Source: Marinobacterium lutimaris
GTDB lineage: Bacteria; Pseudomonadota; Gammaproteobacteria; Pseudomonadales; Balneatricaceae
Length of the DNA stretch: 64,000 bases
Assembly (NCBI RefSeq): GCF_900108065.1
Contig: NZ_FNVQ01000002.1
Span: forward strand, 434,001 to 498,000
Reading direction: 5' to 3'
Below, one piece after another: positions 29,701 to 38,181 of the stretch. Each line of letters begins with the position of its first letter. Position 1 is the stretch's first letter. Both the position numbers and the translations under genes were made by a program. The notes under the pieces are model-generated. The model worked only from the letters and a program-made list of their open reading frames with translations. It searched no databases and was not told where the DNA came from.

Positions 29701-32700
29701 GCACTTGAAAGCTGCTCCAGCCAGAACGCCTGGGGCAGCCCCATCAGCATGACCTGCGCTCCCGTCCGGAGTTTCGTGCGCAACTGCTGCAGCAACTGAC
29801 GCACCTCGGACGGGCGCATAAAGTCCAGATGGATAATAACCAGGTCCAGCAAACCCAACTCAGCGGGCAGAGTCTGTTTATCCCAGTGCAGCGCCTGCAG
29901 CTGTTCAGGGTTATGAAGCTGGGCACGCGCCTCTGTAACGGCGGCCGACGAACTGCTCAGGAAGCAGAGCTCTGCATTAACGCCTTTGATCTGCGCTGCC
30001 AGCGACGGTGTCAGGATCATCTCTCCTGCGCATACTTCCGCCATCGCCAGACGCTGGCCCGGCTGCAGATCCTGTAGCTGTGCGTGCAACTGCTCAGCCA
30101 GCAGATCACGGAATACGGCTTCTCGGGCCGGTTCATAGCGTGCGCGGTAGGTTTCACTCCAGGCTCGTTCGGTTAATTCCGGCAATGAGCCGGTCTGGTG
30201 CAACCATTCGGACAGGTGCAAACCAAAACGACCCACCGCATGCACAGGCCCAAAGGCTTCAGGATACTCACGCAACAGCAGTTCCCACAGGCCAGCCAAG
30301 TCGACTTCCGGCGGTTCAGGAACAATCAGGTCACCTGCTTCGTTTTCGGCCAGCATTCCCTGTTTGATGGCCATTTCTGCCCAGCGCTTCTGCTGGTCAC
30401 CCAACTGAGCCAGACGCACAGGTTTCTCGCTGACCCCATGCTCGAGTCCAGCCAGCACCAGGGTATCCAACAGCGGCTCGACTTCGGTGATCATCCGGTC
30501 TTCGGATTGATCGGCAAAAAACGGTGCTAACGCCTGCAATAAAGCGGTGTGGTTCACCGCAGAGGGAACCTGTGGCAGCGGCAGCGGCAGCAACGGCATA
30601 TCCAGTTTGGAAATAGCCAGTGACTGCTGTTTACGTAACGGCACCGCCTTGAAACGGACGCCGGTCAGCACTGCAACCGCTTCACCCTCGGCATCGAAGA
30701 GCTCAACTTCGGCCAGAAGCGAATGCGGCGAACGGCGCACCAGCCGCACCCGAACCAGCGCAGGAATGACGCCTATATTCGCCCGGCTAAATTGGAGGCG
30801 TTCAATCTGAACCGGCACATAACCGAAGCCGCCACGGTTTTTTTCCTGAGCCAACAGCGGGATAAATAGCTGGAAAGCTGTATCCAGGATACCGGGGTGC
30901 AACAGCAAGCCATCATGGGTCTGCTTGATCTCTTCAGTAGGCTGGTAACGGCCGATAACGGTGTCGCCGTCGACCCAGCCTTCGCTGACGCCCTGGAACG
31001 CAGGACCATAATCCAGGCCGATATGGGACGCCGCGGACAGATGCTGCTCACGATTAAAGTCTGCTGCCCGTTCCGGTATTCCTGGTCCCTGACGATCCAG
31101 GAGGCGGCCGGCGCTACCGGCAAACCAACGTGCCTTAACGTGATTCTGCCACTCGCCTTCATGAGCGTATGGGCGTGCTTTGATGCGCAGCTTGCCGCTC
31201 ACTTCTTCGAGGCTAGTGCTCACTACCTTGGTAGTGCCCGCCTCCAGCAGCATCGGCGCCTGGATTTCGAGGCCTTCGATATCGATCCAAGCCGCGTCGG
31301 ATTCATGCTCAAGCAGGTGCTGTTCAATAGCGGCCAGCGCGAGCTCCGCATAACCGGCACCCGGGAATACAACGCCATCACCCACCACATGATCCGCCAG
31401 CCAGGGCTGGCGTCCGGTATCCAGCTGCGACTCCCATATTCCGGGCTGATGCGGCAACGTATAACCAAGCAGCGGGTGACGATAGTGACGCGACAACAGG
31501 CCCAGAGACTCAGTGCTGTCTGGCTTCCAGTAAGGCTGTTTCTGCCAGGGGTAGTCCGGCAGCGCGACAGCCTTGCCCTGCACCGGGAACCAGGCGCTTT
31601 CATCGATTTTCGCGCCGCTCAGAATCAACTCAGCCAGGGCTCTTTCAAGCTCCTCTGCGCCATCCTGACCACGAGACAGGGTTGCAATCACCTGGCCCTG
31701 AAGATCTTCGGCCCGCAGGCATTCATTGAGGTAAGTGCGCAATACGGGATGTGCACCAATTTCAATGAATGTCCGCTGACCCTTTTCGAGGCAATTCGAT
31801 ATCGCCTTTTCAAACAGCACCGGCTGGCGGATATTGCGCCACCAGTATTCAGCATCCAGAGATTTACCGCCCAGCTCCTCACCAGTCACCGTGGAGATAA
31901 ACGGAATTTCACTGTCGCCCGGCTGCAATCCGGCCAACGCCTCTTTCAGGCCGGTTTCGATCGGATCCATACAGGGGCTGTGGAATGCGTAATTCAGGCT
32001 CAAGCGTTTGAAGCGAACGCTCTGCTCCCTTAAACGGGTTTCGATCAGCTCGAGTTGAGCGGGCTCGCCGGCCAGCGTAGAGCCTTTCGCACTGTTGACG
32101 CCAGCAACGGCAACGCGGTCGCATTCAAGCTCAGCGATCAGATCATTAAGGCTCTGCTCGTCCAGTGCGACGGCGGTCATTTCACCACTGCCCGCAGTTT
32201 GTCCCTGGTAGTGACTGCGGATACAAATGACGCGCGCGGCCTGCTCCAGCGTCAGCGCGCCCGAGGCCCAGGCTGCAGCCACTTCACCGACGCTGTGGCC
32301 GGTCACGGCTACGGGCTTGATGCCCTGATCGCGCAGATAACGGGTCACCGCAACCTGAAGCGCGAACAGCGCCGGCTGCGCCAGCTCGGTCAGATCATAG
32401 CAGTCAGCTTCCTGAGGCTCTCCGAGTAGTTTTTCTACGTCGCATATATCAGAGTACTGCTTGATCAGCGCGTTAACTTCCGCGACGGTCTCGCGGACCT
32501 GGCTCGACTGTTCCAACAGCTGCCGGCCCATACCCGCCCACTGACAGCCGTTTCCGGAGTAGACCCAAACGCTGCCCTGCTCCTGCAGCTGCCTGCGTCC
32601 GCTGAATACACCCGAGTTCTCTTCATCCTTCGCAAAGGCCCTCAGCGCAGCTGCGGCACGTTCCTTATCCCTGGCCCAGAGCAACAATGCCTGTTCATGC

Positions 32701-34154
32701 TGTTCACGGCGGAAACGGGCACTCCAGCACAGGTTATAAAGACTCGCCGCATGAGCAGAAGCCAGCTGATCGGCGGTGCGCTCAGCCATCACCTTCAGCG
32801 CATCCGCGTTACGAGCGGTAAGAATCAGCGGCAGATCGCGGCCTGGCTCATGATCCGCTTCACTGATTTCAGATGCCTCCGGCGGGCTTTGCAAAATCAC
32901 GTGAGCATTGGCACCGCCAAAACCGAAGGAGTTAACGCCAATGGTTAACTGGCCGGTTTTAGGCAGTTCCAGAGTTTCGGTGACGGCTTCTATGTTCCAT
33001 TCATCGAAACGGATATTTGGGTTCGGCTTGCGCAAGCCAATGGTCGCCGGCACCTGGCGGTTATGAATCGACAGCAGCGCCTTGGCAAGGCCTGCTACGC
33101 CGGATGCGGTTTCCAGATGCCCGAGGTTGCTTTTGACGGAGCCTATTTTCAGCGGCTTGGTGCGCTGACGGGCCAGGGCCTCACTGATAGCCCGCGTCTC
33201 TATGGGGTCTCCCACAGAGGTGCCGGTACCATGGGCCTCGATATAATCGATCTGGTCCGGCTCCAGCCCTGCACGCTCACAGGCTTTGCGCATCAGCGCT
33301 ATCTGTGCATCCGGGTTGGGGACGGTAATCCCCGATTTATAGCCATCGGTATTGACAGCGGTTGCCGCTACGACGGCAATAATAGGATCACCGTCGGCAA
33401 CCGCTTTGTCGTAATCCTTGAGTAAGAAGACGCCACCGCCCTCGGAACGGACATAACCGTTGCCATCCTCATCCCAGACTTTGCAGCGCCCATCCGGAGA
33501 GAGCATGGTCGCCTTGGAGAAGATCATGAAGCCGTAGGGGTGCAGATGCAGACTGATCCCGCCGGTCAGAGCCAGGTCACTTTCACCGCTCAGGATCGAC
33601 TGACACGCCTGGTGAAAAGCCACCATAGACGAGGAACAGGCCGTATCCATTGAGACACTGGGGCCCTTCAGGTCAAACAGATAAGAAATTCGGTTGGAGG
33701 CGATACTGGAAGCGGTACCTGTACCGGTATTGGCATCGATGGCGCTGAAGTCATCGGCGAAACGGTAGGCGTAATCGACGGAAGCGATACCCATGAATAC
33801 ACCGGTATTGCTGCCACGCAGAGTGGAGGGCGCAATACAGGCGCGCTCCATCGCTTCCCAGCTCATCTCCAGCAGCAGGCGCTGCTGCGGGTCCATATGG
33901 GTCACTTCACGCGGAGACAGACCAAAAAATGCCGCGTCGAAACCGCTCACATCACCGAGGGATCCCGCCGCAAAGGTATAACTGCTACCCGGGTGTTTTT
34001 TATCTGGATGTTTCCATGCGTCCTTACTCCAGCGACTCTCATGGACTTCTGTCACCAGGTCACGTTTTTCGAGCAGGGCTTCCCAAAGGCTTTCAGTGTT
34101 GTCGCAGCTAGGCAAACGCAGTGAGCAACCGATAACAGCAATTCGCTTGTCCAT
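26751..34154 (-). CDS. Highly reducing type I polyketide/fatty acid synthase (RkpA-like)
   Basis: 2467 residues. Domains in order: KS 1-425 (DTACSSS, Cys173; EAHGTGT, His308; SNLGHLE, His346); AT ~525-840 (GHSVGE, Ser621; YAFH at 722-725); DH ~890-1170 (His922, Asp1091); ~1200-1600 a methyltransferase-like region without a proper SAM GxGxG loop; ER ~1805-2120 (GAAGGVGLAAIQ); KR ~2140-2330 (TGGLGGFG, YVAAN); ACP ~2375-2445 (GFDSLM, Ser2398). No thioesterase. KS-AT-DH-ER-KR-ACP is the set needed to build a saturated chain iteratively. It likely makes the fatty acyl part of the capsule lipid. The SD before ATG 34154 is weak. It is followed by the oxoamine synthase in an ATGA overlap. Confidence 0.92.
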   Translation of the reverse strand: MDKRIAVIGCSLRLPSCDNTESLWEALLEKRDLVTEVHESRWSKDAWKHPDKKHPGSSYTFAAGSLGDVSGFDAAFFGLSPREVTHMDPQQRLLLEMSWEAMERACIAPSTLRGSNTGVFMGIASVDYAYRFADDFSAIDANTGTGTASSIASNRISYLFDLKGPSVSMDTACSSSMVAFHQACQSILSGESDLALTGGISLHLHPYGFMIFSKATMLSPDGRCKVWDEDGNGYVRSEGGGVFLLKDYDKAVADGDPIIAVVAATAVNTDGYKSGITVPNPDAQIALMRKACERAGLEPDQIDYIEAHGTGTSVGDPIETRAISEALARQRTKPLKIGSVKSNLGHLETASGVAGLAKALLSIHNRQVPATIGLRKPNPNIRFDEWNIEAVTETLELPKTGQLTIGVNSFGFGGANAHVILQSPPEASEISEADHEPGRDLPLILTARNADALKVMAERTADQLASAHAASLYNLCWSARFRREQHEQALLLWARDKERAAAALRAFAKDEENSGVFSGRRQLQEQGSVWVYSGNGCQWAGMGRQLLEQSSQVRETVAEVNALIKQYSDICDVEKLLGEPQEADCYDLTELAQPALFALQVAVTRYLRDQGIKPVAVTGHSVGEVAAAWASGALTLEQAARVICIRSHYQGQTAGSGEMTAVALDEQSLNDLIAELECDRVAVAGVNSAKGSTLAGEPAQLELIETRLREQSVRFKRLSLNYAFHSPCMDPIETGLKEALAGLQPGDSEIPFISTVTGEELGGKSLDAEYWWRNIRQPVLFEKAISNCLEKGQRTFIEIGAHPVLRTYLNECLRAEDLQGQVIATLSRGQDGAEELERALAELILSGAKIDESAWFPVQGKAVALPDYPWQKQPYWKPDSTESLGLLSRHYRHPLLGYTLPHQPGIWESQLDTGRQPWLADHVVGDGVVFPGAGYAELALAAIEQHLLEHESDAAWIDIEGLEIQAPMLLEAGTTKVVSTSLEEVSGKLRIKARPYAHEGEWQNHVKARWFAGSAGRLLDRQGPGIPERAADFNREQHLSAASHIGLDYGPAFQGVSEGWVDGDTVIGRYQPTEEIKQTHDGLLLHPGILDTAFQLFIPLLAQEKNRGGFGYVPVQIERLQFSRANIGVIPALVRVRLVRRSPHSLLAEVELFDAEGEAVAVLTGVRFKAVPLRKQQSLAISKLDMPLLPLPLPQVPSAVNHTALLQALAPFFADQSEDRMITEVEPLLDTLVLAGLEHGVSEKPVRLAQLGDQQKRWAEMAIKQGMLAENEAGDLIVPEPPEVDLAGLWELLLREYPEAFGPVHAVGRFGLHLSEWLHQTGSLPELTERAWSETYRARYEPAREAVFRDLLAEQLHAQLQDLQPGQRLAMAEVCAGEMILTPSLAAQIKGVNAELCFLSSSSAAVTEARAQLHNPEQLQALHWDKQTLPAELGLLDLVIIHLDFMRPSEVRQLLQQLRTKLRTGAQVMLMGLPQAFWLEQLSSAASDLLEQEGSLQPGVAHWTRLLSGLGYEIAQQLEDPEQPGSAFLLAASQPLEVEVDDSGEPARLLVLTDQTAQALSDELLSHCERAQAFSSSDDLLGQLSEEVDSSQTTQVVLLAGAWSEGSPEQTTKRCAEIRDLVKSLDAKDEAIRLTVITAGVGAAQLTPQALPQSEQVISQTAVWGFVRTLMNETALPLQLIDLPADPAEIDAAAFEQALSCSVDEDEQYLVAAGERYVPRLMHAKPAEREDSGEPNQSFTLGFDQPGQLKNLRWKPRELALPGDEEVAVEVKATGLNFRDVMYALGLLADEAIENGFSGPAMGLEFAGIVTSVGAGVTDFRPGDKVVGFGSASFSTQMVTGAETLAHLPADISFEAAATIPTTFFTVYYALKHLARLQPGERLLIHGAAGGVGLAAIQIGRLMGAEIFTTVGSASKRDVVRLLGIDAIYDSRSHTFAEEILADTDGQGVDVVLNSLAGEAVNQNLRVLRPFGRFLELGKRDFYENTAIGLRPFRNNISYFGIDSDQLMKVHPTLTRTLFREMMALFEEGELYPLPYTAFAASNVVDAFRYMQQAKQIGKVVVNYPRLPDASQPPLQQLESLKLSADKTFLVTGGLGGFGLRTAQWLVEKGVRHLALLSRRGKAEGGEAEIIAQLSDQGVDVQAYACDVSDKALLQETLELIEQQQPSLAGVVHAATVFADGLVENMSDEQISQVLGAKAFGAQYLHELTVDKPIELFLMFSSATTLFGNPGQANYVAANLALEALTHLRKAQGLAATCVRWGAIDDAGYLARNTQIKQALQSRMGGDALTTARALAVLEQMLLQNQSLLGVMEFDWSALARFLPKANAARYQLIARSHDGSDSGDKGGDLLAELLSLEPEEQLVRIAEELKQSLGQILMLSADQINPEQSVYDLGFDSLMGVELITAIEDRFGVQLPAMAISESPTIAKLSVKLQERISGEHDDSDDVTHAQIAAQHGVSEKEVKGS

Positions 34155-34227
34155 CTATGTGTACAGTCCCGAGTCTAACTTCTTCGCAGTGTAACGCCGC
34201 ATAGTAGCAAATATACATACATCGTGT

Positions 34228-35742
34228 TTATAGACGACGGCGCTCTTTTATAATTTCCAGCCAACGGCATGCAAGATGCTCAGCCGCAAGCGTTTCAGTG
34301 CCCGGTTTTGTATCCACCCCGGCACCATTCGATCGGTCCGTAGACCAGATCAACCAGGGGGTATCCGGGCAGGGTTCGCCGAAACTCTGATACACATCGG
34401 CCATGATCGGTACGTGGTCACCATACCAGCACAAGGAGCCCCCACGGTCAGAACTTGCGACCGCTGCGGTTAACTCTGCGACCATCTCGTCAGCATGACG
34501 CAGGTGCCCAAGATAAACCGTCAAATCGTCGACAGGGCCTTGCGGCGGGTTTGTGTAGACCGCCTCCGCGAGCCCAGGTTCAGGCTGTTCGAGATGCAGA
34601 GGGCCATGATTTTCCATGGTGATCACAAAAATGAACAGCGGCTTATCAGACCCTGCCAGCAGCTCGCTGACCTTTTTCGTAACGGCGAGATCACCTGTGT
34701 ACTGACCGCAGCGATCGGCCTGATCAAAAGCCCTGATATCAATGAACTCATCAAACCCCAGCGCCGGCAACACCCGGTCGCGTTGATAAAAGTGCGCCAT
34801 GTAAGGGTGAACACAGACGGTCCTGTAGCCTTGAGCCCTGAGGTGCGAAGCCAGCGAAGAGACCGGAGTCTTCACCAGACGGCGATAGGGGTTGTAGCGA
34901 AAGATACCCATGGCACCTTCCGAAAGCCCGGTCAGAACCGAAGCTTCTGTACGCACCGTATTGGCGCCCCAGGCGGGAACGGAAAGCTGTCCACTGACAA
35001 CAGCCTCGGATACGCACTGATCCCAGTTTTCCAATACAGACGGTGCCACAAAGGGATAAGACTGACGAGGATCGAAAAAAGACTCACTCTGAACCAGCAC
35101 CAGGTTTGGCAGGCTGCCACCCTGCTTAAAAACCGGAAACTCGGACGCGGGTTCAGGAAGCTTTCTACCTCTCGCCAGCCAGTATTCAGCCAGGTGAGCA
35201 TGCAGCAGGGAGATCAGGCCAGCCGACTTCATATCCTCGACAGGCTGCAGGGCCAGCCGCGGCCTGATCAACCAGGCTATGCCTGCAGCAATGAAGGAGA
35301 TTGCCAAAGCCGACAGAGCAAGCTGCCACCAGGTAAGCAGCCCGTGGAACGATGGCTCCAGCCAGAAGAACAACCCGATTGCCAGAGCTCCGGCAGCCAG
35401 AAGCAGCAGCGTTTTTATAACGCCGAAAAAAGGGATATAGAGCCGGGGATGACGGATAGCGTCGGTAAAATACTCAAAATCCTGGAGAATGAAGGGCTCT
35501 TGTAGCGAGGTAAACTTGGCGTGGTTCACCGCAATCAGAACGCCGTGCAGAATCACCACCAGACTGACCGAGAAATAGAGCCTCTGACTCAACAGGCAAG
35601 CTGCTCCAAACCAGGCCAGCCACCAGGCCAAACCGCTCAGCACAGCATAAATACCCGGCAACCGCGGCTTGGCACCGACAGGGCTCACCAGGGCCCCCAT
35701 CAACAGCGAAATAACCAGACCTGAAACAACTACTATCAACAT
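34228..35742 (-). CDS. LtaS-like membrane sulfatase/phosphotransferase-fold protein
   Basis: 504 residues. About five N-terminal membrane segments (to ~160), then an alkaline phosphatase/sulfatase-superfamily domain facing the periplasm: VQSESFFD (Glu220 metal ligand), ANTVRTEAS (Thr265, catalytic nucleophile position), ITMENHGP and GDHVPIM. Relatives (LtaS, MdoB, EptA-type) transfer glycerol-phosphate or phosphoethanolamine from phospholipids. Here it may decorate the lipid or the capsule. It lies 6 bp after the SDR gene and 73 bp before the PKS. A similarly placed membrane protein occurs in rkp loci; orthology is not proven. Confidence 0.82.
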   Translation of the reverse strand: MLIVVVSGLVISLLMGALVSPVGAKPRLPGIYAVLSGLAWWLAWFGAACLLSQRLYFSVSLVVILHGVLIAVNHAKFTSLQEPFILQDFEYFTDAIRHPRLYIPFFGVIKTLLLLAAGALAIGLFFWLEPSFHGLLTWWQLALSALAISFIAAGIAWLIRPRLALQPVEDMKSAGLISLLHAHLAEYWLARGRKLPEPASEFPVFKQGGSLPNLVLVQSESFFDPRQSYPFVAPSVLENWDQCVSEAVVSGQLSVPAWGANTVRTEASVLTGLSEGAMGIFRYNPYRRLVKTPVSSLASHLRAQGYRTVCVHPYMAHFYQRDRVLPALGFDEFIDIRAFDQADRCGQYTGDLAVTKKVSELLAGSDKPLFIFVITMENHGPLHLEQPEPGLAEAVYTNPPQGPVDDLTVYLGHLRHADEMVAELTAAVASSDRGGSLCWYGDHVPIMADVYQSFGEPCPDTPWLIWSTDRSNGAGVDTKPGTETLAAEHLACRWLEIIKERRRL

Positions 35743-35748
35743 CGCGTA

Positions 35749-36507
35749 TCAGCCACCGAACCCCATCAACCGCAAAATCCGGTGTGACAGAGCCGCAGGC
35801 AGTACCGCCAGCCACCAGGTCCCCCAGTTCAGCGGGAAGGGAAAGCTGACCCGCGCACGACGGCGTTCTACTCTGGTGCGGATGAAACCTGCGGCACGCT
35901 CAGGCTTCCACAGAAAGGGCTTAGGTCCTGGCATTGCATCACACATGGCAGAACTGACATAACCCGGCATCACAACAGTGACCGAGACACCACTGCCGTT
36001 GAGCCAGCCTCGCAGCCCCTCTCCGTAGGCTTTCACGGCCGCCTTGCTGCCACTGTAGGCGGGCGTCACCGGCAAACCGAACCAGGCCGCCAGCGAACTG
36101 AGCAATACCAGTTGTCCACGGCCCTTCTGTTTCATCGCCAGCGCCAGCCGATGTACCAGATAAAAGGTTGAGCGCACATTTAACTCAAGCAGCTGTTCCG
36201 TTGCCTCCCAACTCTCACCCGCCTGATAGGGGCCCGTGTTGATATTCATCCCTGCATTGGCGAATACCAGGTCTGGAACCGAATCATTGAGGGTTTCATC
36301 CAGCCACTGTTCAAGAGCCGTTCTATCAGACAGATCGAGCGCCACGACGCTGACCTCAGCTCCCTGGCTCCGACATTTCTCCGCAACCTGCCCAAGTACC
36401 CCTGCGTTACGTCCCTGCAATATCAGCTGCGTGTCTTTTGTGGCGTATTCAAGAGCCAGGGCGCTACCGATGGAGCCCGTGGCCCCGGTTATCAATATCT
36501 TCGTCAT
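35749..36507 (-). CDS. Short-chain dehydrogenase/reductase (RkpH-like)
   Basis: 252 residues, classical SDR: TGATGSIG (7-14), NAG (84-86), Asn110, Ser138 and Y151-SGS-K155. The ~50 C-terminal residues are basic then hydrophobic (FPLNWGTWWLAVLPAALS), suggesting membrane contact, as in 3-ketosphinganine reductases. With an oxoamine synthase in the same operon, reduction of the alpha-amino ketone to an amino alcohol is the natural prediction. Overlaps kpsS by 4 bp. Confidence 0.85.
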   Translation of the reverse strand: MTKILITGATGSIGSALALEYATKDTQLILQGRNAGVLGQVAEKCRSQGAEVSVVALDLSDRTALEQWLDETLNDSVPDLVFANAGMNINTGPYQAGESWEATEQLLELNVRSTFYLVHRLALAMKQKGRGQLVLLSSLAAWFGLPVTPAYSGSKAAVKAYGEGLRGWLNGSGVSVTVVMPGYVSSAMCDAMPGPKPFLWKPERAAGFIRTRVERRRARVSFPFPLNWGTWWLAVLPAALSHRILRLMGFGG

Positions 36508-37766
36508 AGCGGGCAGGCCCTTAATAGGTTTTCAAGCGGCTGGTTTTCAGCGCAAAGCACCTTGGCGGCATTGGCGACGGCCATCTCGATCCCGTCAAAA
36601 CAGTAAAAGCCGCCATTAATCTGCGTGACATGCACAACAACCTTACGAAAGGCTTCAAACAACTCTTTATCGGGTTCACCAGCCTCACGCCAAAAACTGT
36701 CGATCCCCTGCTGCCAGGTCAGGCCTGGCAGATTGTAGATCGGGTCACTCAGGCACAGGGTTGGACGTTCCAGCCCCAGTGACACCATACCCACCGTACT
36801 GTTGACGGTCACCGTTCCGACGGAAAACTTGATCGCCTTTTCCAGGTTACCGGTCTCTATGTACTCCACCCGGTCATAAACACCAAAGCGTTTGGCCAGC
36901 AGCGCGATCTGCCCCGGGTAATCCACCAGGCCCATATCCAGCGGATGATTCTTGATCAGCAGGCGTGATTTACCCGGCGCATTCCGCGCGAAGGACTCGA
37001 GAATATACTCCATCGCCTGTTGCATATCGTCGAAACGGGAGTGATCGCGGATCTGCGCGTCCGTATTCAGCTGCAGTGGCAGTATAAAGAAGGGAAAATC
37101 GTCCGCTTCCTGACAGAGACGATCGATCAGCACGGCATCGCGCTTACGCCAGAAGCGCAGCCGCGCAAAGCGGTAGATATACCCCGCATATTCAACCGGC
37201 GCGGTAATCGGCGAATGGGTCTGATAGCGCGGATTCAAAACCAGATTCAGCATGCCCGCAACGTGATAGATCACGTCATAGCCGGAGCGCTTACGAAAAG
37301 CCGAATGGAATTTTTTCGCTTTTTCTTCTGGCCGGTCACGCAGATAGACAGCGGCTGCCCGGAACCAGTCTGGATCCCGGGGTAGCAGCGAGTGGCCGTT
37401 TACCCCTTCGCGTTCGAGAGTAACCCAAAAAGGACGAAAGTAGCCTTCCTCGAACACATGGGTACGGATACCAAAACGCTCGGCTCTTTCCACGGCGGGA
37501 CGATGCACGGGCCTGCGGTCACCAAACAGAATTTGATCCGTGATTCCCCAGCGTCGCCAAAGAGTTTCTATAAATGCAGGCAGTTGCTCCAGAGAGCCGC
37601 GAAAATGGGCGGAGTTACCCCGAGGCATCCAGTACGCCAGGTCACCGGCATTAAAGTTCACCTTATAGACCTTATGACCGCAGGCTTCTAAAGCATCCGC
37701 CAGACGAGCGAAAAATGGCGAAGCAACACCCTGCAACATCAAAAATGAACGCGTCTTTACTGCCAA
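36504..37766 (-). CDS. kpsS: KpsS-type capsule polysaccharide protein (Kdo transferase, RkpJ-like)
   Basis: 420 residues (E. coli KpsS ~389). Family hallmarks: LMLQGVASPFFARLADAL at the start, VFEEGYFRPFWVTLEREGVNGHS, LPLQLNTDAQIRDHS, IKNHPLDMG and NSTVGMVSLGLERPTLC. KpsS adds the first beta-Kdo to the lipid acceptor and KpsC extends it; both act at the cytosolic face of the inner membrane. It is the first gene of the long minus-strand cluster, with its promoter in the 415-bp gap facing dctP. Confidence 0.92.
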   Translation of the reverse strand: MAVKTRSFLMLQGVASPFFARLADALEACGHKVYKVNFNAGDLAYWMPRGNSAHFRGSLEQLPAFIETLWRRWGITDQILFGDRRPVHRPAVERAERFGIRTHVFEEGYFRPFWVTLEREGVNGHSLLPRDPDWFRAAAVYLRDRPEEKAKKFHSAFRKRSGYDVIYHVAGMLNLVLNPRYQTHSPITAPVEYAGYIYRFARLRFWRKRDAVLIDRLCQEADDFPFFILPLQLNTDAQIRDHSRFDDMQQAMEYILESFARNAPGKSRLLIKNHPLDMGLVDYPGQIALLAKRFGVYDRVEYIETGNLEKAIKFSVGTVTVNSTVGMVSLGLERPTLCLSDPIYNLPGLTWQQGIDSFWREAGEPDKELFEAFRKVVVHVTQINGGFYCFDGIEMAVANAAKVLCAENQPLENLLRACPL

Positions 37767-37826
37767 CTTAATTTCAGTCCCTGAGTGATGCCCGAGTGAA
37801 AACCGGAGCGCATCCTATCACGTTGC

Positions 37827-37873
37827 CCATATTATATGGAGACAACGCCCCCCGGTTGAATCCCTTTCAACCG
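37827..37873 (-). promoter_or_regulatory. Putative promoter and palindrome upstream of kpsS
   Basis: On the minus strand a perfect TATAAT (complement of 37831-37836, inside CCATATTATATGG) lies ~65 bp before the kpsS ATG. No good -35 is found at 16-18 bp. Instead an 8-bp perfect inverted repeat CGGTTGAA-N5-TTCAACCG occupies 37853-37873, centred ~30 bp upstream of the -10. This is the usual place for an activator at a promoter with a poor -35. The rest of the 37767-38181 gap shows nothing I can name. Confidence 0.5.
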
Positions 37874-38181
37874 CTGCGCTGCAGCTGCATTTCATTCTGC
37901 TGAGCAACCATTATCCACCTGTTTCCACAAAAAGCCGCACAGCGCTTTTGATGGAGGGCAAGCTTCATACATCTGGCTGCAATTTGCCGAGGTATTCGGG
38001 GGCAAAATAGAGACGGAGTGGAACTAAAGACTAAGGATCCCTCTACCAGAGCCAGTATCCCGCCGCTAACGCTTTACGCACGGCACCAGCTACGGCATAT
38101 TGTTGCCCCCCGCCCACAGTTAAGAAGCTCAACGGCTTCCCGTGGACCCCAAGACAAAAGAAGATCGAAAAGGACGCCCCG

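Noticed and set aside
37974-37991. Sigma54-like promoter before dctP (TGGC...TTGC)
   Set aside because: The GG-to-GC distance is one base short of the strict -24/-12 spacing, and no DctBD-type regulator is present in the window.
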